NCBI GenBank assembly: GCA_009701885.1
Contig: WLJH01000025.1
Coordinates: 1-56,208 of the forward strand
Source of the DNA: Actinomycetota bacterium
GTDB taxonomy: Bacteria; Actinomycetota; Actinomycetes; Propionibacteriales; Nocardioidaceae
Reading direction: 5' to 3'
DNA length: 56,208 nt
Position 1 is the first letter of the stretch, and the number at the start of each line of letters is the position of its first letter. The notes under the pieces are model-generated. The model did not search any database and was not told the origin of the DNA. It worked only from the letters and a program-made list of their open reading frames with translations. A program made the position numbers and the translations under genes. Shown here piece after piece: positions 49,566 to 56,208 of this stretch.

Positions 49566-50519
49566 GTGCCGCTCACCCAGGATTCCCCGCGCCCCCGCGC
49601 CCTCGCCCGGGTGGCGGTCGGCGGAGCCGTCGCCGCGCTCGCGACGACGGCGTACGCCGGGTGGGAGGCGCGGCGCTACGTGCTGCGCGAGCGGACGCTG
49701 CCGGTGCTCCCGGTGGGCGCTCGCCCACTGCGGGTGCTGCACCTGACCGACCTCCACCTGACCCCGGGCCAGCGCGCCAAGCGGGAGTGGCTGGCCGGTC
49801 TTGGGACACTGGCCCCGACGCTGGACCTGGTCGTCGACACCGGCGACAACCTCGCCCACCGCGACGCGGTCCCCGTCGTGCGGGGCGCCCTCGGGCCGCT
49901 GCTCGACGTCCCGGGCGTCTTCGTCCACGGCAGCAACGACTACTTCGAGCCCGGCTTCCGCAACCCGTTCCGCTACCTGCTGCCCGACGACGGCAAGCGG
50001 CACACCGACGTGCCGCCACTGCCGTGGCGCGAGCTCTCGCGCACCTTCACCGACGCCGGCTGGCTGGACCTCACCAACACCCGCGACCGGCTGCAGGTGG
50101 GCGACCTCGACGTCGCGCTCGCCGGGGTCGACGACCCGCACCTGGGCTACGACCGGCTCGAGGACGTCGCCGGACCGGCCGACCGCGGCGCCGACCTGCG
50201 CCTGGCGGTCACGCACGCGCCGTACCTGCGGGTGCTCGACGCCTTCGCGCGCGACGGCTACGACGCCGTGCTGGCCGGCCACACCCACGGCGGGCAGGTC
50301 TGCCTCCCGGGCGGTCGGGCACTCACGACCAACTGCGACCTCGAGCCCGCGCGCGCCCGCGGCGTGCACCGCCACCCCGCGGACTCCCGCCCCGGGGATC
50401 CCGGCTCGACGTGGATGCACGTCGGTGCGGGGCTGGGCACCTCGCCGTACGCGCGGGTCCGGATCGCCTGCCGCCCCGAGGCCGTCCTGCTGACCCTGGT
50501 CCCGATTGGGGAGGGCTGA
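49566..50519 (+). CDS. metallophosphoesterase, membrane-anchored
   Basis: This 317-residue calcineurin-like phosphoesterase follows a short N-terminal helix (about 14-32). Metal-binding motifs in order: LHLTDLHLTPGQ, VVDTGDNLAH, VHGSNDYF, VTHAP and LAGHTHGGQV. The related YkuE/Rv3683 proteins act at the membrane face on phosphate esters, possibly of lipid or cell-wall origin. I took the GTG at 49566; an in-frame TTG at 49548 is possible. It follows yqeY divergently and precedes tRNA-Pro. Confidence 0.88.
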   Translation: MPLTQDSPRPRALARVAVGGAVAALATTAYAGWEARRYVLRERTLPVLPVGARPLRVLHLTDLHLTPGQRAKREWLAGLGTLAPTLDLVVDTGDNLAHRDAVPVVRGALGPLLDVPGVFVHGSNDYFEPGFRNPFRYLLPDDGKRHTDVPPLPWRELSRTFTDAGWLDLTNTRDRLQVGDLDVALAGVDDPHLGYDRLEDVAGPADRGADLRLAVTHAPYLRVLDAFARDGYDAVLAGHTHGGQVCLPGGRALTTNCDLEPARARGVHRHPADSRPGDPGSTWMHVGAGLGTSPYARVRIACRPEAVLLTLVPIGEG

Positions 50520-50581
50520 GCCCGCTCGGCTATGCTCCGACGCGGACCTGCCCCTGAGGCATCTCACCGGGGCGGTCCGAT

Positions 50582-50655
50582 CGGGCTGTGGCGCAGCTTG
50601 GTAGCGCGCCTCGTTCGGGACGAGGAGGCCGCAGGTTCAAATCCTGTCAGCCCGA
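50582..50655 (+). tRNA. tRNA-Pro (anticodon CGG)
   Basis: The cloverleaf is visible. The acceptor stem CGGGCTG (50582-50588) pairs with CAGCCCG (50648-50654), with discriminator A. The D-loop contains AGCTTGGTAG. The anticodon stem CCTCG/CGAGG holds loop TTCGGGA, anticodon CGG at 50616-50618. The T-arm is CAGG-TTCAAAT-CCTG. CCA is not encoded. Confidence 0.95.
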
Positions 50656-50660
50656 CAGCG

Positions 50661-50689
50661 GGGCCCGGATCCGTCGAGGATCCGGGCCC
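50661..50689 (+). terminator. tRNA-Pro terminator
   Basis: GGGCCCGGATCC (50661-50672) pairs perfectly with GGATCCGGGCCC (50678-50689) around a 5-nt loop, followed by TCCCTGCTTCC. Confidence 0.85.
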
Positions 50690-50768
50690 TCCCTGCTTCC
50701 TGCTCCCTTCTCGAGCACCGCACGTCCAGCGCACCCGGAAGCCGCGTCGGCGGCGTCGAGGTGCGTGA

Positions 50769-50774
50769 CATGAT
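50769..50774 (+). promoter_or_regulatory. -10-like box before a leaderless start
   Basis: CATGAT lies 7 nt before the ATG at 50782. This supports that start over the GTG at 50761. Confidence 0.35.
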
Positions 50775-50781
50775 CGGGCGC

Positions 50782-51717
50782 ATGGGAGATGACCAGCGTC
50801 CTGACGCGCCCTCGCTGGAGGCACCCAGCCTCGGGAAGCTGCTCAAGCGGCGCAAGGGCCGTACGTCGGCCGCGGACCCCGCCCCGGAGCAGCAGGCACC
50901 CGCGGCCGACCGGGCCGCCGACCCTGCCCCGGACCGGGCCGCCGACCCTGCCGCTCCGGTCGAGGCGGCCCCCGTCGAGGCTGAGCCCGCGACGCCGCGT
51001 GCCGACAGCGCGCCGCCTGCCCCACCGACTGCCCAGCCGCCCACCCCGCCGACTGCCCAGCCGTCCGCCCCGCCGACTGCTCCGCCCTTCGCCCGACCGT
51101 CTGCTGAGCCGCCCGCCCAGCCGCCCGCGGCTGCCGCGTCCTCGCCCGACGAGGACACCACGGTGCTGCCCCCCGCGGCAGCCGCTCCCCCGGCAGCGGC
51201 CCGACCGGTCGTCCCGCCGGCGGCCGCGGTCCCGACTCCCGCACCGGCCCCGACGTCGGTCGCTGCCGAGTCGGCCCCCGGGCCCGTGGCCGCCGAGCAG
51301 GCCTCCGCACCGACCCGGGCACCCCGGGCCACGCTGACCGTCGACGGACGGGTCGCCACCGGCGTCACCGGGCTCGTGGTCGGTCTGCTCGTCGTCGTCC
51401 TGACGGCCAGCTCGCTGGCCCTGTGCGAGAGCGTCCGCGGCGTCTCCAGCTGCGGCGGTGGCCCCGGCTTCCTTCTGCTGGTCCTGGTGATGGCCGGCAT
51501 GGTCGTCCTGGGCGGCGTGATGCTGCGCCTGGCCCGGGTCCCCGACCCGACCAGCACCAGCTTCCTCGCGGTCGGCCTGCTGGCCGTGCTCTCGCTGCTG
51601 TTCCTCGTCGACGTGCTCGAGAAGTGGTGGATGATCATCGTCATCCCGCTGCTCTCGGCCGCGATGTTCCTGCTCTCGCACTGGGTGACCACCCAGGTCG
51701 TCGACTCCGACGCCTGA
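50782..51717 (+). CDS. Pro/Ala-rich protein with C-terminal membrane domain, unknown
   Basis: This is a 311-residue protein. Residues about 1-185 are a disordered Pro/Ala/Thr-rich region with internal near-repeats (PPTAQPPTPPTAQPSAPPTA; AADPAPDRAADP). The rest has four membrane helices (about 195-217, 228-250, 258-275, 278-298) with a Cys pair in the first loop (CESVRGVSSC). I do not recognise a family. The long acidic-to-neutral tail suggests a cytosolic tether or scaffold. It is bounded by two strong hairpins and is therefore its own transcription unit. Confidence 0.7.
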   Translation: MGDDQRPDAPSLEAPSLGKLLKRRKGRTSAADPAPEQQAPAADRAADPAPDRAADPAAPVEAAPVEAEPATPRADSAPPAPPTAQPPTPPTAQPSAPPTAPPFARPSAEPPAQPPAAAASSPDEDTTVLPPAAAAPPAAARPVVPPAAAVPTPAPAPTSVAAESAPGPVAAEQASAPTRAPRATLTVDGRVATGVTGLVVGLLVVVLTASSLALCESVRGVSSCGGGPGFLLLVLVMAGMVVLGGVMLRLARVPDPTSTSFLAVGLLAVLSLLFLVDVLEKWWMIIVIPLLSAAMFLLSHWVTTQVVDSDA

Positions 51718-51724
51718 CCGAACG

Positions 51725-51777
51725 GCCGAACGGGCAGGTCCTTCGTGCAGCGTGCACGAGAGACCTGCCCGTTCGGC
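51725..51777. terminator. bidirectional terminator between convergent genes
   Basis: GCCGAACGGGCAGGTC (51725-51740) pairs perfectly with GACCTGCCCGTTCGGC (51762-51777). A nested TCGTGCA/TGCACGA stem closes on GCG. It lies between the membrane protein stop and the asd stop. Confidence 0.85.
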
Positions 51778-51800
51778 GTCCCGGAGTCGGGCACATCGGG

Positions 51801-54136
<2,336 letters not shown>

Positions 54137-54274
54137 TGCTCTGGTCCCCTCGTCCCGTGTGCGGCGCGGTCACCCGTCGCGGGCGCGCCTGGTCGAAGCC
54201 CCGAGTCTACCGGCGGGGCCTGGGACGACCCGTCGGACTTTCCTGCCGTGGACGGGGGCGTCCCGGGGCCGGGC

Positions 54275-54892
54275 TCAGCCCTCGTCGGCGAGCATCTGCT
54301 CGGCCGCGACCACCTGGTCGGCGTCGAGGTCGACGTCCACGTCGAGGCGGTCGTGGCTGACCACGGAGAGCAGCGCGTTGAGGGCGGCGCCGGCGAGGTT
54401 GCCCCAGCTGGAGACGTAGGAGAACTGCCACCACCACAGCGCCTCGCTGACGTGCCCGGCGCGGTAGTGGCGCAGGCCGGTGTCGAGGTCGGTGGCGATC
54501 GCGGTGAGGTCGTCGGAGAGCTGGCTCTCGACCACCTCGGGCACGTAGGGGTCGAAGACGAAGCTGTAGGTGTCGACGTTGTCGAGCATCGAGGCCAGCC
54601 GCAGGCGCATCCGGTCCAGGTCGGGCTCGGGACCGACGTCGGGCTGGTACTCGTCGCGAGGCACGAAGTCCTGCTGCGCGCCCAGCCGGGCACCGGCGAG
54701 CAGCACCTGGCTGATTTCGAGCAGCAGCAGGGAGATCGCCCGGCCGCCGTCCTCCTCCTCGGCGATCGCGCGCAGGGCGAGCAGGAAGCTGGCGACCTGG
54801 TCGGCGATCTGCTGGGCGAACTCCAGCGTGTCGTCGTCGAGGACCGTGACCTGCGCGGCGGCCCCTGCGGTGGTGCTGCTCTCGCTGCTCAT
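54275..54892 (-). CDS. DUF5063-domain protein
   Basis: This 205-residue acidic helical protein ([63 protein letters not shown]) fits the actinobacterial DUF5063 group, found beside recR. There is no catalytic motif and the function is unknown. The ATG overlaps the recR stop (ATGA), so it is made with RecR and may act in the same process; that is inferred. Confidence 0.75.
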   Translation of the reverse strand: MSSESSTTAGAAAQVTVLDDDTLEFAQQIADQVASFLLALRAIAEEEDGGRAISLLLLEISQVLLAGARLGAQQDFVPRDEYQPDVGPEPDLDRMRLRLASMLDNVDTYSFVFDPYVPEVVESQLSDDLTAIATDLDTGLRHYRAGHVSEALWWWQFSYVSSWGNLAGAALNALLSVVSHDRLDVDVDLDADQVVAAEQMLADEG

Positions 54893-55485
54893 TCTGCTGC
54901 TCGCCTCCCCGCGAACGCGCGGCCCAGGGTCACCTCGTCGGCGTACTCCAGGTCACCGCCTACGGGCAGTCCACTCGCCAACCGCGTGACGCGCAAGTCC
55001 AGGACCTTGAGCATCCGCGTCAGGTACGTCGCCGTGGCCTCGCCCTCGAGGTTCGGGTCCGTGGCCAGGATGACCTCGGTGACGGCGCCGTCGGCCAGCC
55101 GCGTCATCAGCTCGCGCACGCGCAGCTGGTCGGGGCCGATGCCGTCGATCGGGCTGATCGCGCCGCCGAGGACGTGGTAGCGACCGCGGTACTCGCGGGT
55201 GCGCTCGATCGCCACGACGTCCTTGTACTCCTCGACCACGCACAGCACGCTCGGGTCACGGCGCGGGTCGCGGCAGATGCGGCACTGCTCGTCCTCGCTG
55301 ACGTTGCCGCAGGTCGTGCAGAACTGCACCTTGGCCTTGACCTCGATCAGCACGTCGGCCAGGCGGCGTACGTCGACGGGGTCGGCCTGGAGCAGGTGGA
55401 ACGCGATCCGCTGGGCGCTCTTGGGCCCCACGCCGGGGAGCCGACCGAGCTCGTCGATCAGGTCCTGGACGACACCTTCGTACAC
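54889..55485 (-). CDS. recR: recombination protein RecR
   Basis: This 198-residue recombination mediator works with RecO in loading RecA at gaps. A helix-hairpin-helix ([20 protein letters not shown]) leads to a zinc finger ([18 protein letters not shown]) and a Toprim domain ([30 protein letters not shown]). The length is normal. It starts 9 bp after ybaB, in the universal dnaX-ybaB-recR order. Confidence 0.95.
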   Translation of the reverse strand: MYEGVVQDLIDELGRLPGVGPKSAQRIAFHLLQADPVDVRRLADVLIEVKAKVQFCTTCGNVSEDEQCRICRDPRRDPSVLCVVEEYKDVVAIERTREYRGRYHVLGGAISPIDGIGPDQLRVRELMTRLADGAVTEVILATDPNLEGEATATYLTRMLKVLDLRVTRLASGLPVGGDLEYADEVTLGRAFAGRRAAE

Positions 55486-55494
55486 GCGGGCCCG

Positions 55495-55932
55495 CTAGAA
55501 GCCGAGGCGGCCGGGCGCCTGGCCCGGCTCCCCACCGCCCGACGGTCCACCCAGCGCGCCACCGAGCATGTCGCCGAGGCCGCCACCCGCGCCGCCCCCG
55601 AGACCGCCGGCCAGCGGTCCGAGGGCCTCCCCGGCGGCCGCGTCGGCCTGGGCCTTGGCGTCGCGGTAGGCCGCCACGACCATGTCGCCGAGGTCGGCGA
55701 GGTCGTCGGCGTCGTTGCCGTCGAACCCGCCGGCACGGATGTCGACGCCCACGAGCTCACCGGTGCCGTTGACCCGGACGGTCACGGCGCCCCCGGCGAC
55801 GGTGCCCTCGAGGACCGTCTCGGCCAGGCGCTGCTGGGCCTGGGTCAGCTGCTCCTGCATCTGCTGGGCCTGCTGGAGCAGAGCGTTCATGTCGAGTCCG
55901 CCGCCCAGGGCGTCGAAGGGGTTCTGGCTCAT
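55495..55932 (-). CDS. ybaB: YbaB/EbfC nucleoid-associated protein
   Basis: This 145-residue DNA-binding protein has the YbaB core in residues about 15-105 (MNALLQQAQQMQEQLTQAQQ; GAVTVRVNGTGELVGVDI). It has a Gly-rich C-terminal tail (GGLGGGAGGGLGDMLGGALG) that is longer than in most relatives. It forms dimers that coat DNA. The gene lies between dnaX and recR. Confidence 0.92.
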   Translation of the reverse strand: MSQNPFDALGGGLDMNALLQQAQQMQEQLTQAQQRLAETVLEGTVAGGAVTVRVNGTGELVGVDIRAGGFDGNDADDLADLGDMVVAAYRDAKAQADAAAGEALGPLAGGLGGGAGGGLGDMLGGALGGPSGGGEPGQAPGRLGF

Positions 55933-56001
55933 CTGGTCACCTCGGGTGGCTGGCGGGTCGGGCTCGGTGGTCGGGGTCCACTCAACACGATGGGTGGGGG
56001 C

Positions 56002-56208
56002 TCACGAGCGGGTGATCTCCTCGATCACCCTGGCGCCGAGCTCGCGGGCCAGCAGCTCCGCCCCGGCGGTGTCGTCGTGCTCGAGGACCTCGTCGTCGGG
56101 GTGGGCGTCGGCGTCGGCCGCACGGAGGTCGGGACCCTGCTCGGTGCCGGGCGCCCCCGCGGGTCGGGTCTGCTGGATCGCGCCGCGCGCGGCCGCGATC
56201 GAGGAGGC
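56002..56208 (-). CDS. dnaX: DNA polymerase III gamma/tau subunit, C-terminal end
   Basis: The last 68 codons of a minus-strand gene enter from the right edge. The end GAELLARELGARVIEEITRS is the typical closing segment of actinobacterial DnaX, preceded by an acidic linker (DADAHPDDEVLEHDD). The order dnaX-ybaB-recR confirms the call. It is partial because of the window edge, not broken. Confidence 0.85.
   Translation of the reverse strand, partial: ASSIAAARGAIQQTRPAGAPGTEQGPDLRAADADAHPDDEVLEHDDTAGAELLARELGARVIEEITRS

Noticed and set aside
50881..51130. CRISPR-like periodic sequence in the Pro/Ala region
   Set aside because: The repeats are codon-level repeats of Pro/Ala/Thr within an open frame, without constant repeats and unique spacers. 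No CRISPR array or cas gene is seen anywhere in the window.
54137..54274. lysine riboswitch upstream of the aspartokinase gene
   Set aside because: The 138-bp region shows no purine-rich conserved core or multi-stem layout of the L-box; regulation is more likely through the ACT domains.

Overview
The window is a very GC-rich, densely coded actinobacterial chromosome segment. It has WhiB, PASTA-type PonA2, a TadZ-like Ssd protein, NTGA start/stop overlaps in operons and many leaderless-type starts. Gene content and third-position GC point to Nocardioides or a close relative (Nocardioidaceae). That placement is inferred from memory of gene families, not from a search.

The backbone keeps the order known from Mycobacterium tuberculosis Rv3660c to Rv3721c: ssd, HAD phosphatase, an Ms1-type RNA locus, Rv3662c-like protein, acs, holin-like protein, MarP-Nudix-TlpA-Nth, Crp, metallo-beta-lactamase, RidA, DUF4177, two Get3-like ATPases, WhiB4-like, PonA2, metallophosphoesterase, YqeY, asd-ask, recR, ybaB and dnaX. 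Lineage-specific blocks interrupt it.

Layout. 1-82: start of an IS1182-type transposase cut by the window edge. 0.36-4.2 kb: tadZ/ssd-tadA-tadB-tadC pilus/secretion operon (minus). 4.3-7.2 kb: HAD phosphatase, a structured RNA locus, a degenerate Fic protein and a methyltransferase. 7.2-11.0 kb: LytS/LytTR two-component system with a DUF485-like protein and a sodium:solute symporter. 11.9-22.1 kb: nitrate/nitrite assimilation (narK, nasC, an FAD/BFD oxidoreductase, nirB, nirD, an NnaR-like regulator, sirohydrochlorin chelatase). 22.4-28.2 kb: acetate uptake and activation (DUF485, actP, acs) and nhaA. 28.3-29.9 kb: an IS3-type element. 30-34.7 kb: holin-like protein, marP-nudix-tlpA-nth and crp. 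34.8-39.3 kb: an inserted cassette with EspC-like and WXG100-like proteins, a membrane partner, and a SigE-family sigma factor with a membrane beta-propeller. 39.5-43.6 kb: MBL hydrolase, Nudix, RidA, DUF4177 and a BCCT transporter. 43.8-50.5 kb: Get3 pair, whiB, ponA2, yqeY and a phosphoesterase. Then tRNA-Pro, a Pro/Ala-rich membrane protein, asd-ask, a DUF5063 protein, recR, ybaB and the 3' end of dnaX.

Regulation visible in the DNA links these parts. The nirB and narK control regions share a direct-repeat operator (GTGAGG-n-CGTGAGG) exactly 52 nt upstream of an identical 13-mer. The actP and acs promoters share a -10/Crp-type element, and crp has a Crp-like site in its own promoter. A sigma70-type promoter (TTGCAC-17-TACACA) drives a strongly folded intergenic RNA where mycobacteria encode Ms1. 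Several genes have a TANNNT box 6-7 nt before the start codon, the mark of leaderless transcripts. Three families of dispersed short repeats occur between genes, and one copy supplies the C-terminal codons of a gene.
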